This document shows positions 36,474-45,219 of a DNA stretch of 64,000 bases, piece by piece. Both the position numbers and the translations under genes were made by a program. Every line of letters starts with the position of its first letter. Positions within the stretch are counted from its first letter, which is position 1. The notes under the pieces were generated by a model. That model saw only the letters and a list, made by a program, of their open reading frames with translations. It ran no database searches and was not told where the DNA came from. The DNA is from Roseburia sp. AF12-17LB (GTDB lineage: Bacteria; Bacillota; Clostridia; Lachnospirales; Lachnospiraceae), in NCBI RefSeq assembly GCF_003479605.1, contig NZ_QUHR01000002.1, forward strand, positions 248,001 through 312,000. The letters are read 5' to 3'.

Positions 36474-37751
36474 TTATTTTAAGAACTCTGTCTTAACATA
36501 TCCTTCTTTATCTTTCCAGGTAACTTTTGTCCACCCTTCTGCATAGCTCATCTGAACAGTAACAGAATCTCCTGCATAAGCAACTCCAACCTTGGATGCG
36601 GTCTCACTCATAGAGGAACGGATATTAACCGTATTGGTTAATGTAATCTTAGTGCCAGCTGCGATTCCGCTGGTGTCTGCCGCCGGCTCCTGTGCCGGTG
36701 CTTCTGTTGAAACATAGTCACTCTTTACATATGCCGGTGTGCCATTGTAATCAATGCTGCTCCATCCATCTTCTGTCGTACCGGTTCTTGTCAGTGCAGT
36801 TCCCTTTTCAACTGTTCCAAGCAATGCTCCGGACTCATTCGGTTCCTGTCTGACATTTACTTTATCCAGTGTATATACCGTCTCCGTTGTCACTTCCGGC
36901 TCAGCTGGTGTCTCTGGTTCCACCGGTGCCTCTGGTTCCGCCGGTGTCTCTGGTTCCGCCGGTGTCTCTGGTTCCGCCGGTGTCTCCTCTGTTGCCGGCT
37001 GCTGCTGTGCCTGTGCCTGTGCGATTGCTGTTGCCCATGCATTATATGCATCAGCAATTGTAACCGTTACCATATTAGAAAGATTTTCATCTGAAGCAAT
37101 TGCTTTTTCATAATTTGCCTGTACTTCTGCCTGTAATGCAATGACATCTTCCTGTGTTTCAAAACTACTGATTAAGTTTTCCACATTATTATCGGTCGGC
37201 TGTTCTTTATAATGACGGTTAAAGCTGCTGTATAAGTTATCAATATAAAGTGCTCCCTGCTCATTCTTCTTTACATAGAAGAACTCCATACCAGGTGCTG
37301 TAGTATCTACTCCTGCGAATTTCAAATCCAGCGTTACACAGACAAGATAAGAATCTGCTTCTAATCCTGACTTAGTATAACATTTGATATTCTGATAACT
37401 CTCTGCATACTGTGACATCATGGTAATCAGGCTCTGTTCATTCTCGGAAACAGGTGTTGCATAGGTCTGTAATGTTGCCAGATCACCTGCCGCATATGCA
37501 TTGTAATAATTCTGCATCAGGGTATTGATTTCCGGAACGGCATCTACCTGAAAGCTCTCTGATTCGGTACCCTGTTCCGTAGAAAGTCCATTATCTTTAT
37601 CTTTATTTCCACTGCTGAATTTTATCATTACTACTGCCAATACAACAAATAATATTACTGCAGTAAAATATTTCCAGTTCTTCTGAAAGAAACTACTTAT
37701 ATCATTCTTTGATATCTTACTCATTTTTTCTTTGATTTCTGACGCTTTCAT
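36474..37751 (-). CDS. Membrane-anchored extracellular protein with two SH3b domains
   Basis: A 425-residue protein. After a short cytoplasmic part comes one membrane segment (YFTAVILFVVLAVVMIKF, about residues 26-43). An extracellular region of about 200 residues resembles an NTF2-like helical fold with the core MQNYYNAYAAGDLATLQTYA. A proline/glutamate-rich linker (PAEPET repeats) and two bacterial SH3 domains (DKVNVRQEPNESGALLGTV and NTVNIRSSMSETASKVGVA) follow. SH3b domains bind peptidoglycan stems, so a cell-wall role is likely. I choose the ATG at 37751 behind AGGAGG; the ORF continues to 37862. Confidence 0.85.
   Translation of the reverse strand: MKASEIKEKMSKISKNDISSFFQKNWKYFTAVILFVVLAVVMIKFSSGNKDKDNGLSTEQGTESESFQVDAVPEINTLMQNYYNAYAAGDLATLQTYATPVSENEQSLITMMSQYAESYQNIKCYTKSGLEADSYLVCVTLDLKFAGVDTTAPGMEFFYVKKNEQGALYIDNLYSSFNRHYKEQPTDNNVENLISSFETQEDVIALQAEVQANYEKAIASDENLSNMVTVTIADAYNAWATAIAQAQAQQQPATEETPAEPETPAEPETPAEPEAPVEPETPAEPEVTTETVYTLDKVNVRQEPNESGALLGTVEKGTALTRTGTTEDGWSSIDYNGTPAYVKSDYVSTEAPAQEPAADTSGIAAGTKITLTNTVNIRSSMSETASKVGVAYAGDSVTVQMSYAEGWTKVTWKDKEGYVKTEFLK
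36895..36984 (-). repeat. Five 18-nt coding repeats (PAEPET linker)
   Basis: Five in-frame 18-base units encode the Pro-Ala-Glu-Pro-Glu-Thr linker. The three units at 36931-36984 are identical; the first two are diverged. Copy number is probably variable between strains. Confidence 0.9.
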
Positions 37752-37889
37752 ATCTGTCCTCCTAACCTTACCCATAACCCCCAAAAAAGTATGCTTTGTG
37801 AGCTGCCCGTGTAAATAATGAAAAACGTTTCTTATAAGTTTTGCGGGACATAAATCCCGCAAAAAAATGTGTTAATATAAATTATAAAA

Positions 37890-37961
37890 TGCACCCGGCG
37901 GGAATCGAACCCGCATTATCAGAGTCGGAGTCTGACGTTCTATCCATTAGACTACGGTTGC
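37890..37961 (-). tRNA. tRNA-Arg (anticodon CCG)
   Basis: Minus-strand cloverleaf of 72 bases: anticodon stem TCAGA/TCTGA with loop CTCCGAC, so anticodon CCG reads CGG. T-arm GCGGGTTCGATTCCCGC is perfect. The acceptor GCAACCG/CGGGTGC has one A-G mismatch at the fourth pair, and the D-stem is weak. CCA is not encoded. Confidence 0.85.
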
Positions 37962-38008
37962 AGCTTATTTATACTAACACATCTATATAAAAAAATCAAA
38001 GGTTTTAT

Positions 38009-39862
38009 TTAAGAAGCTTCTTCAAACTGGGAATTATAAAGCTGTGCATAGAAACCATTCTTCTGTAACAGTTCTTCATGATTTCCCTGTTCAATAATAT
38101 CACCATCTTTCATAACAAGAATCAGATCAGCATCACGAATGGTAGACAGACGATGGGCAATAATAAAACTTGTTCTTCCTTTCATCAGGTTATCCATAGC
38201 CTTCTGGATTCTGTGCTCTGTTCTGGTATCAACAGAAGAAGTTGCTTCATCTAAAATCAATACCCGGTTGTCTGCTAAAATGGCACGGGCTATGGTAAGC
38301 AACTGTTTCTGTCCCTGGGATACATTGCTGGCGTCCTCATTTAATTCCATATTATAACCACCCGGCAGTGTCTGGATGAAATGATGGGCATGGGCTGCTT
38401 TTGCTGCTGCAATAACTTCTTCGTCCGTGGCATCCAGTCTTCCGTAACGGATATTTTCCATAATAGTACCTTTAAATAACCAGGTATCCTGAAGTACCAT
38501 GCCGAAGGCATCTCTTAGCTCCCGGCGGTTATAGTTTCTGATATCGTTACCATCTAATCTGATGCTTCCACTGTTGACATCATAAAAACGCATCAGCAGC
38601 TTCACCATGGTAGTCTTACCTGCTCCGGTTGGTCCTACAATGGCAATCTTCTGTCCCGGTTCTACCTTTGCTGAGAAATCATTAATGATAATCTGATCCG
38701 GATTGTATCCGAAATGCACATGGGAGAATTCTACTTCTCCACGAACATCCTTTAATTCCACTGCATTTTCTGTGGTCTGGTCTTCTTCCTCTTCACCTAA
38801 GAATTCAAAAACACGTTCTGAAGCTGCAGTCATGGACTGTACCTGGTTAATGACCTGTGCAATCTGCTGGATTGGCTGGGTGAAGCTCTTTACATACTGG
38901 ATAAATGCCTGAATATCACCAATTCCGATTGTTCCGTTAATTGCAAGCATTCCACCGGAAATTGCCACACCTGCATAGCCAAGGTTACCGACAAATACCA
39001 TAACCGGCTGCATCATTCCTGATAAAAACTGGGATTTCCAGGCAGACTCATATAATACATGGTTTGTATCATTAAACCGTTTTATGGTTTCCTTTTCTTT
39101 ATTAAATGCCTGGATAACTAAATGTCCGGAATAAGTCTCTTCCACCTGTCCATTAATATGTCCCAAGTACTCCTGCTGGGTACGGAAATATTTCTGTGAA
39201 AATTTTGCAATTGCCGAAACCATCAACGCTGAAATCGGAAGAATTACTAATGCAATCAGTGTCATCAGTGGTGAAATAGAAAGCATCATCACAAGCACTC
39301 CGATAATGGTTGCCACGCTGGTAATAATCTGTGTCACACTCTGGTTTAAGCTCTGTCCCAAAGTATCCACATCATTGGTAATACGGGAAAGAACTTCCCC
39401 ATAAGTTCTGCTTTCAAAATATTTCATCGGCATACGGTTGATTTTTTCAGAAATCTCTTTACGCATACGATAGCAGATTTTCTGTGTGATTCCAGTCATA
39501 ATAAACCCCTGAAAAAAGCTGAATACCGCACTGATAATATATAAGCCAAGAGTAAATAATAATATCTTTCCAATCAGTGTAAAATCAATTCCGCCGGTTC
39601 CTGCTACTTTATTCATCAGACCGTCTGCCAATGCCGTAGTAGCTTTACCCATTACCTTTGGTCCTAATACAGAAAATACGGTAGAACAGATTGCAAGTAT
39701 CATAACTGCAACAATTCCAATTTTATATTTTCCAATATAAGAAAGAAGTTTCCGGAAAGAGCCCTTAAAATCTTTTGCTTTTTCACCCGGCATCATTCCA
39801 CCGCCCATTGGTCCTCTCGGACCTCTACGACGTGGTGCACGATAACTTTGCTCATTACTCAT
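38009..39862 (-). CDS. Heterodimeric ABC exporter, subunit with consensus Walker B
   Basis: A 617-residue half-transporter: a short glycine/arginine-rich head, six membrane segments (about residues 50-340) and a C-terminal ATPase. Walker A GPTGAGKTT and Walker B LILDEATSSVD are normal. The signature is SQGQ rather than SGGQ. Its partner at 39864-42182 has the altered Walker B; together they give one canonical and one degenerate ATP site, as in LmrCD/BmrCD-type multidrug exporters. ATG at 39862 behind AAGGAGG, with the partner's stop just upstream. Confidence 0.92.
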   Translation of the reverse strand: MSNEQSYRAPRRRGPRGPMGGGMMPGEKAKDFKGSFRKLLSYIGKYKIGIVAVMILAICSTVFSVLGPKVMGKATTALADGLMNKVAGTGGIDFTLIGKILLFTLGLYIISAVFSFFQGFIMTGITQKICYRMRKEISEKINRMPMKYFESRTYGEVLSRITNDVDTLGQSLNQSVTQIITSVATIIGVLVMMLSISPLMTLIALVILPISALMVSAIAKFSQKYFRTQQEYLGHINGQVEETYSGHLVIQAFNKEKETIKRFNDTNHVLYESAWKSQFLSGMMQPVMVFVGNLGYAGVAISGGMLAINGTIGIGDIQAFIQYVKSFTQPIQQIAQVINQVQSMTAASERVFEFLGEEEEDQTTENAVELKDVRGEVEFSHVHFGYNPDQIIINDFSAKVEPGQKIAIVGPTGAGKTTMVKLLMRFYDVNSGSIRLDGNDIRNYNRRELRDAFGMVLQDTWLFKGTIMENIRYGRLDATDEEVIAAAKAAHAHHFIQTLPGGYNMELNEDASNVSQGQKQLLTIARAILADNRVLILDEATSSVDTRTEHRIQKAMDNLMKGRTSFIIAHRLSTIRDADLILVMKDGDIIEQGNHEELLQKNGFYAQLYNSQFEEAS

Positions 39863-39863
39863 G

Positions 39864-42182
39864 TTATTTTTCCTCCTTTCCCTCTTCTAATCCCAATTCC
39901 TTTGCGGATAACTGTGACTGTGCAATCTGCTGATATACTTCACAATCCCGTAATAATTCTTCATGCGTACCTTTTCCGACAATCTTACCTTCATCCAATA
40001 CAAGAATCTGGTCGGCATGTAAAATGGTACTGATTCGCTGTGCCACGATAATTACACTGCTTTCTTTTGTTTTTGACTCCAATGCTTTACGCAGTGCCGC
40101 ATCGGTCTTCATATCAAGTGCAGAGAAACTGTCATCAAAGATATAAACATTCGGATTCTTTGCGATTGCTCTGGCGATGGATAATCTCTGTTTCTGTCCA
40201 CCGGAAACATTCGTTCCACCCTGTGCAATCCCGCTGTCATATTTTTCCGGCTTTTCATTAATAAATTCTGTTGCCTGTGCAATCTCTGCAGCCTCTGTCA
40301 TTTCTGCTTCCGTAGCTTCCGGTCTGCCAAATTTCAGATTGGATGCAATGGTTCCTGAAAACAGAATTCCCTTCTGTGGTACGAATCCGATTTCGTCTCT
40401 TAATTCAGCTAAGCTTAAATTCCGGATATCCACACCATCTAAGGTAATCTTACCGGCTGTTACATCATAGAATCTCGGAATCAGATTAACCAGCGTTGAC
40501 TTTCCACAGCCGGTACTTCCGATAATCGCTGTTGTCTTTCCCGGTTCTGCTGTAAAATCAATATCTTCCAATACATCTTCATCTGCACCCGGATAACGGA
40601 AGTTTACATGATGGAATTCCACTTTTCCGGTATGTTTTTCAATTGTTTCTTTTTCTGCCTTTTCTATAATAGAAGAATTTGTAGTAATAACTTCATCAAT
40701 CCGGTCTGCTGCAACACCGGCACGCGGCAGCATAATAGACATCATGGTAAGCATCAGGAATGCCATAACAATCTGCATGGTATAAGTAATAAATGCGGTC
40801 ATTGCTCCTACCTGAAGCTGTCCGGCATCAATACGATGTGCCGATACCCAGACAATCAGTATGGTTACTCCATACATAATAAACATCATGCCCGGCATCA
40901 TAAAAGTCATGACACGGTTGGTAAATAACTGTGTTCTGGTAAGATTCCGGTTTGCTTCATCAAACCGCTCTTCTTCCTTTTTTTCTCTTCCAAAAGCACG
41001 GATTACGGAAAGTCCCGTAAGAATCTCTCTGGATACTAAGTTCAGGGCATCCACTAACTTCTGCATTATTTTGAACTTCGGAAGTGTAATGGACATCAAC
41101 ACCATAACCAGTCCGGAAATTACCAGTACTGCCATTACGATAATCCATTCCATATGTGCTCCGGTCTTTAATACTTTATAAATTCCACCAATTCCGATGA
41201 TTGGTGCATATAAAAGCATTCGAAGCATAATTGCTGTTACAAACTGAATCTGCTGAATATCATTGGTGCTTCTTGTAATTAAGGAAGCGGTAGAGAATTT
41301 ATCCATCTCAGTATTGGAAAAGCCTACTACCTTACCAAAGATTTTCTCTCTTAAGTCTCTTCCGACTCCTGCGCCGACTCTGGATGCAAGATATCCGACT
41401 ACCACTGCAACTGCCAGCATGAGTAATGACATAGCTGCCATCTTTCCACCCTCTGACCAGAGATAATTCTTCTGGATATGCTCCACATCAAGTCCTGCCT
41501 TTTCGTCACAGGATGCTGCATATGCTGTTCCCATGGCATGTAAGGTACTGCTCCCCACAGAATCTATCATATTTTCCATATATTCTCTGGACTGTGCTAT
41601 ACCATCCTGCGTCATTGCACCGCTTGCAATCAGCTGCTTCATCATCGGACGCATATCCACATAAGTTACCATTTCGCCATCATCATTTTCCGCTTCATAT
41701 GTGGTCAGTTCCATCTGCATCATCTGTCCGATTTCTTCAATGGACATCTCATCTAAGCTTTCTTTGGTAATCTGGTTCTGCGGATTCTGCTCCAATGCTT
41801 CCGCAATCGTATTCTTAAAATCCGTTTCACTCATATTTGCCATACGGTAAGTCAGTACGATTGGTGTCAGTAGTTCATCATCCAATGTTTCTAATGTCTC
41901 TTTATCCGCAGTACATACATAAGTATCGTCTTTTTTTTCATAGACCGCTTCAAAAGTATCCTTTTCACCATCTGTCATAAAAAGTTCTGCCAGCTGATAT
42001 TCTTCCTCCGGCATCTTTTCCGGCAAAATATGTTTGATTCCCTTATTCTGGATTCCTACATCGATGATATCGGATGTATATTGTGGCAACGACAAATCGC
42101 AATAAGCCTGCACTCCAAGGAGGAGAAATATTACCACGATGATATGCCAGTACGGGAGCATATTTTTAAATATTTTCCGCAT
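39864..42182 (-). CDS. Heterodimeric ABC exporter, subunit with degenerate site and large extracellular insert
   Basis: A 772-residue half-transporter. After the first membrane segment (residues 11-28) comes an insert of about 200 mostly acidic residues (about 45-247) before the next membrane helix; usual exporters have a loop of 20-30 there. The ATPase has Walker A GSTGCGKST, signature VSGGQKQR, and Walker B FDDSFSALD, with Asp in place of the catalytic Glu. ATG at 42182. It forms one operon with the MarR gene and the second subunit. Confidence 0.92.
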   Translation of the reverse strand: MRKIFKNMLPYWHIIVVIFLLLGVQAYCDLSLPQYTSDIIDVGIQNKGIKHILPEKMPEEEYQLAELFMTDGEKDTFEAVYEKKDDTYVCTADKETLETLDDELLTPIVLTYRMANMSETDFKNTIAEALEQNPQNQITKESLDEMSIEEIGQMMQMELTTYEAENDDGEMVTYVDMRPMMKQLIASGAMTQDGIAQSREYMENMIDSVGSSTLHAMGTAYAASCDEKAGLDVEHIQKNYLWSEGGKMAAMSLLMLAVAVVVGYLASRVGAGVGRDLREKIFGKVVGFSNTEMDKFSTASLITRSTNDIQQIQFVTAIMLRMLLYAPIIGIGGIYKVLKTGAHMEWIIVMAVLVISGLVMVLMSITLPKFKIMQKLVDALNLVSREILTGLSVIRAFGREKKEEERFDEANRNLTRTQLFTNRVMTFMMPGMMFIMYGVTILIVWVSAHRIDAGQLQVGAMTAFITYTMQIVMAFLMLTMMSIMLPRAGVAADRIDEVITTNSSIIEKAEKETIEKHTGKVEFHHVNFRYPGADEDVLEDIDFTAEPGKTTAIIGSTGCGKSTLVNLIPRFYDVTAGKITLDGVDIRNLSLAELRDEIGFVPQKGILFSGTIASNLKFGRPEATEAEMTEAAEIAQATEFINEKPEKYDSGIAQGGTNVSGGQKQRLSIARAIAKNPNVYIFDDSFSALDMKTDAALRKALESKTKESSVIIVAQRISTILHADQILVLDEGKIVGKGTHEELLRDCEVYQQIAQSQLSAKELGLEEGKEEK

Positions 42183-42224
42183 CTTTCCTGTTCCTTCCTT
42201 TTCTATATTATTTATAAAATATTT

Positions 42225-42743
42225 CTATTTTAATTGCTGTTTCAACTGTCTTCTCTTTTCAATCTCAAGCTCTGCTATCTGCTCTAATTTATTCAGATAG
42301 CCAATCAGCCGGTTCATATCTTCTTCTCCCATTTTCTCCGTAACCGACTTTAATAATTCACTCAAAATCCGGTTGCATTCATTTAAAACCTCTTTTCCTT
42401 CCTCAGTTACTCTCACATAAACATTCCGCCGGTCACCCTCACACACCATACGTTCAACATATTTTTTCTCTTCCAGGGAACGAAGTGTCCGGGACACCGC
42501 CGGTGCTGCCACACGCATATAACGTACCACTTCCGATACCGTAACCTTTGCATCTATCGATTTGCTATCCGGCTCTTTGGCATCTGTCTCTTTGGTAGCC
42601 ATCTCTTTTTCTTTGCGGCAATGCTCGATGGTCTTTAAGGTTCCCATTTCCACGGATGAGACCCCCGGCAGAATTGATGAGATTTTCAAACGATGAAAAC
42701 GATTAAATATGGAAAATATTTCATTTCCACAACCCTGCATCAT
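42225..42743 (-). CDS. MarR-family regulator of the ABC exporter operon
   Basis: A 172-residue winged-helix regulator. The recognition region is VSEVVRYMRVAAPAVSRTLR and the wing RMVCEGDRRNVYVRVTEEGK. Between the first helix block and the recognition helices there is a low-complexity, charged insert of about 20 residues (45-66, with KETDAKEPDSKSIDAK), which I do not expect in MarR proteins. I choose the ATG at 42743, five bases after GGAGG; another ATG follows directly. It is the first gene before the two exporter subunits and likely represses them. Confidence 0.9.
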   Translation of the reverse strand: MMQGCGNEIFSIFNRFHRLKISSILPGVSSVEMGTLKTIEHCRKEKEMATKETDAKEPDSKSIDAKVTVSEVVRYMRVAAPAVSRTLRSLEEKKYVERMVCEGDRRNVYVRVTEEGKEVLNECNRILSELLKSVTEKMGEEDMNRLIGYLNKLEQIAELEIEKRRQLKQQLK

Positions 42744-42783
42744 TTTCACCTCCCTTTCTTTACATTTTATATTTTCTATTTAT

Positions 42784-42796
42784 TTAACATTGTTAA
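42784..42796 (-). promoter_or_regulatory. Candidate MarR operator
   Basis: A 13-base perfect inverted repeat TTAACA-T-TGTTAA, 20 bases downstream of the marR -10 box, with a further TTAACA at 42800-42805 (plus strand). Size and place fit autorepression by the MarR protein. Confidence 0.5.
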
Positions 42797-42815
42797 CTAT
42801 TAACATGTGAAAACA

Positions 42816-42844
42816 ATAATAGCACCATGATTAAGATAGGTCAA
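42816..42844 (-). promoter_or_regulatory. Promoter of the marR-exporter operon
   Basis: Minus-strand TTGACC and TATTAT separated by exactly 17 bases. Confidence 0.6.
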
Positions 42845-42879
42845 TTAAAAAAGTATAAAATTATTATTAAATCATATCA

Positions 42880-42906
42880 TTGACAGTTAAAAACGAATCT
42901 TATAAT
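42880..42906 (+). promoter_or_regulatory. Promoter of the DAHP synthase gene
   Basis: TTGACA followed after 15 bases by TATAAT (or after 17 by TAATAT), 42 bases upstream of the start codon. Confidence 0.6.
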
Positions 42907-42947
42907 ATAAAAAAAGCAAGTTTTTTTTACTAAAGGAGACTAAAAAT

Positions 42948-43979
42948 ATGAGTTTTAATTTTTTAAACCAATTACCAAGTCCGGAAGAAATCAAAAAAGA
43001 GTATCCGCTTCCGGAGAAACTGGCACAGATAAAAAAAGAACGGGATGCTGCAATTCGTAAAGTCTTAACCGGCGAAGATAACCGTTTCTTAGTTATCATC
43101 GGACCTTGTTCCGCTGACAGCGAAGAACCTGTCTGCGACTACGTCAGCCGCCTGACCAAAATTGCAGAAGATGTCAAAGACCGTCTGATTATTATCCCTC
43201 GTGTCTACACCAATAAGCCAAGAACAACCGGCGAAGGCTATAAAGGTATTGCTACCCAGCCTGACCCTGAGAAAGCTCCTGATATGGTTGCCGGACTGAT
43301 TGCAATGCGTAAGCTGCACATCCGTACCATTGAAGAAAGTGGTCTGACCCCTGCCGACGAAATGCTTTATCCGGAAAACTGGAGTTACATTGACGACCTG
43401 CTCTCCTACGTTGCTATCGGTGCACGTTCTGTAGAAGACCAGCAGCATCGTCTTGTAGTCAGTGGGTTTGATGTTGCATCCGGAATGAAGAACCCGACCA
43501 GTGGTGACTTCTCCGTTATGCTCAATTCCGTATATGCTGCCCAGCATCCACATCATTTCGTATATCGCGGATATGAAGTAGAGACTCCTGGTAACGACTT
43601 AACTCACGTTGTTCTCCGTGGTGCTGTAAGCAAACATGGTAACAGCACACAGAACTACCACTACGAAGATATTATGCGTCTGATTGAAATGTATAATGAA
43701 CGTGACCTTAAGAATCCAGCTGCTATCGTAGATGCAAACCACTCTAACTCCAATAAAAAATACTTCGAGCAGATCCGTATCGTCAAAGAAGTGATGCATA
43801 ACCGCCAGCTCTCCCCTGAAATTCACAAGATGATTAAGGGTGTTATGATTGAAAGCTACATTGAACCGGGCAATCAGAAAATCGGCGAACACATCTATGG
43901 TAAATCCATTACTGACCCATGCTTAGGCTGGGAAGATTCCGCTCGTCTTATCTATGACATTGCAGAAATGAATAAATAA
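42948..43979 (+). CDS. 3-Deoxy-7-phosphoheptulonate synthase (class I)
   Basis: Condenses phosphoenolpyruvate and erythrose 4-phosphate, the first step of the shikimate pathway. The 343-residue class I (AroF/G/H-like) protein has the phosphate-binding GPCSADSEEPVCDY, PRVYTNKPRTTGEGYKG and the metal/substrate segment VDANHSNSNKKY. Start ATG at 42948 behind AAAGGAGA. It is a lone plus-strand gene with its own promoter and terminator. Which amino acid inhibits it cannot be told. Confidence 0.95.
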   Translation: MSFNFLNQLPSPEEIKKEYPLPEKLAQIKKERDAAIRKVLTGEDNRFLVIIGPCSADSEEPVCDYVSRLTKIAEDVKDRLIIIPRVYTNKPRTTGEGYKGIATQPDPEKAPDMVAGLIAMRKLHIRTIEESGLTPADEMLYPENWSYIDDLLSYVAIGARSVEDQQHRLVVSGFDVASGMKNPTSGDFSVMLNSVYAAQHPHHFVYRGYEVETPGNDLTHVVLRGAVSKHGNSTQNYHYEDIMRLIEMYNERDLKNPAAIVDANHSNSNKKYFEQIRIVKEVMHNRQLSPEIHKMIKGVMIESYIEPGNQKIGEHIYGKSITDPCLGWEDSARLIYDIAEMNK

Positions 43980-43993
43980 TAATTCCATCTACA

Positions 43994-44014
43994 GGAGCTG
44001 CCTCCGGCAGCTCC
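43994..44014 (+). terminator. Hairpin after the DAHP synthase gene
   Basis: A perfect nine-base-pair hairpin GGAGCTGCC/GGCAGCTCC with a three-base loop, but only a weak T tract. Probably the first of two stops, together with 44035-44079. Confidence 0.5.
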
Positions 44015-44034
44015 TTACGAATGCCTGACAATGG

Positions 44035-44079
44035 AAAAAGGGGGCAGTCATTTTCTTAAAAAATGGCTGCCCCCTTTTT
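44035..44079. terminator. Bidirectional terminator between the DAHP synthase gene and xerD
   Basis: AAAAAGGGGGCAGTCATTTT and its near-perfect complement, with a short loop, A-run on one side and T-run on the other, serving both convergent genes. Confidence 0.85.
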
Positions 44080-44133
44080 CTATTTATGCAAGTAGCAAGA
44101 AACCCGCAAAGCGTGTTTCCCGTAGTTTCTTCT

Positions 44134-45018
44134 TTATCCTCTCGGATGTGCCTTGGCATATACTTCGCGGATTCTGCTCTGTTTCATCTGTGCATAGATT
44201 TGCGTGGTAGAAATATCTGCATGTCCTAACATTTCCTGAACCGCTTTCAAATCTGCCCCATTGCTTACCAGATGAGCTGCAAAAGAATGACGCAGCATAT
44301 GCGGTGTTATTTCTGTCTCAATTCCGGCTTTCTTTCCATAGGCTTTAATTAATTTCCAGAAACCCTGACGGCTCATTTCTTTGCCGGAACAGTTGGTGAA
44401 AAGATATTCACTGCCCTCTTCACTGACAAGATATGATCTTCCCTCTTCCAGATAATGCTGCAGAGCCTCTTTTGCTACTTCTCCAAAAGGAATAATTCTT
44501 TCTTTATGAGCATCTTTGCAGGTAATATATTCCAGTTTCAAATTCATATCGCTTAACTTCAAAGAAATCAATTCAGAGACACGGATTCCCGTCGCATAAA
44601 GCAATTCTAACATCGCATGGTCCCTTAATTCCTTCGGTGTATTTCCGTTTGGCTGGTCTAAAAGCCGGCTGGTTTCTTCCATAGAAAGAATAACCGGAGC
44701 TTTCTTCTCTATCTTGGGTGCCTTTAATCCATCCGTCACATTTTGGTTTACATAATTCTGTACCATAAGATACTGAAAAAAGGCTTTCATGGATGCAAGT
44801 CCTCTGGAAATCGTTGCCGGTTTCTTTCCTTCCTGCTCCTGCTTTTCCATATATATTTTTAAGTGTTCCTGTCTGACATCCTCCACAGAAAGCACACCTT
44901 CAGAATACAGAAATTCCTTCATTTTGCGCAAATCCGTCTCATAAGAAACCGCTGTATTTTTCGATATTTTCTTTACTTCCTGAAGATACTTCATAAAAGC
45001 ATCTATTTCCTGTGTCAT
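44134..45018 (-). CDS. xerD: Site-specific tyrosine recombinase XerD
   Basis: Resolves chromosome dimers at dif. The 294-residue protein has an N-terminal SAM-like core-binding domain and a catalytic domain with R (TGIRVSELISL), K (CKDAHKERIIPF), HxxR (HMLRHSFAAH), H (LGHADIST) and the nucleophile in TTQIYAQ. I choose the ATG at 45018 behind AGGTGG; the frame extends to 45030. The neighbouring nudF-spoIIM-xerD order matches the Bacillus xerD (ripX) locus, which supports XerD over an integrase. Confidence 0.93.
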   Translation of the reverse strand: MTQEIDAFMKYLQEVKKISKNTAVSYETDLRKMKEFLYSEGVLSVEDVRQEHLKIYMEKQEQEGKKPATISRGLASMKAFFQYLMVQNYVNQNVTDGLKAPKIEKKAPVILSMEETSRLLDQPNGNTPKELRDHAMLELLYATGIRVSELISLKLSDMNLKLEYITCKDAHKERIIPFGEVAKEALQHYLEEGRSYLVSEEGSEYLFTNCSGKEMSRQGFWKLIKAYGKKAGIETEITPHMLRHSFAAHLVSNGADLKAVQEMLGHADISTTQIYAQMKQSRIREVYAKAHPRG

Positions 45019-45087
45019 AACTGTAACCACCTAACTCTTTTTCTCTTATGCCCTTCTATTCTTTTCCAAAAGGCAAGTACAATCCCT

Positions 45088-45116
45088 ATTATAATGATTC
45101 TAATTTGGAAAAGCAA
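45088..45116 (-). promoter_or_regulatory. Promoter of xerD
   Basis: Minus-strand TTGCTT and TATAAT with a 17-base spacer, 70 bases upstream of xerD. Confidence 0.55.
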
Positions 45117-45219
45117 TTCATATTTTCGCCTGTTTTTTGCTGATTTACATAAATCTACCACATGTATCTTATTTCTATTTTTCTACCCACAATATGTTGT
45201 AAAAATTTCGTAAAATTTT

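Noticed and set aside
36895..36984. Regular 18-base repeats, possible CRISPR
   Set aside because: No spacers; the units are contiguous, in frame, and encode the PAEPET linker of the SH3 protein.
37842..37868. TTTTGCGGGA/TCCCGCAAAA palindrome near tRNA-Arg
   Set aside because: Considered as terminator, but on both strands the T-run precedes and an A-run follows the hairpin, the wrong order for termination.
44134..45018. Tyrosine recombinase as integrase of a mobile element
   Set aside because: Length, motifs and the nudF-spoIIM neighbourhood fit the housekeeping XerD.
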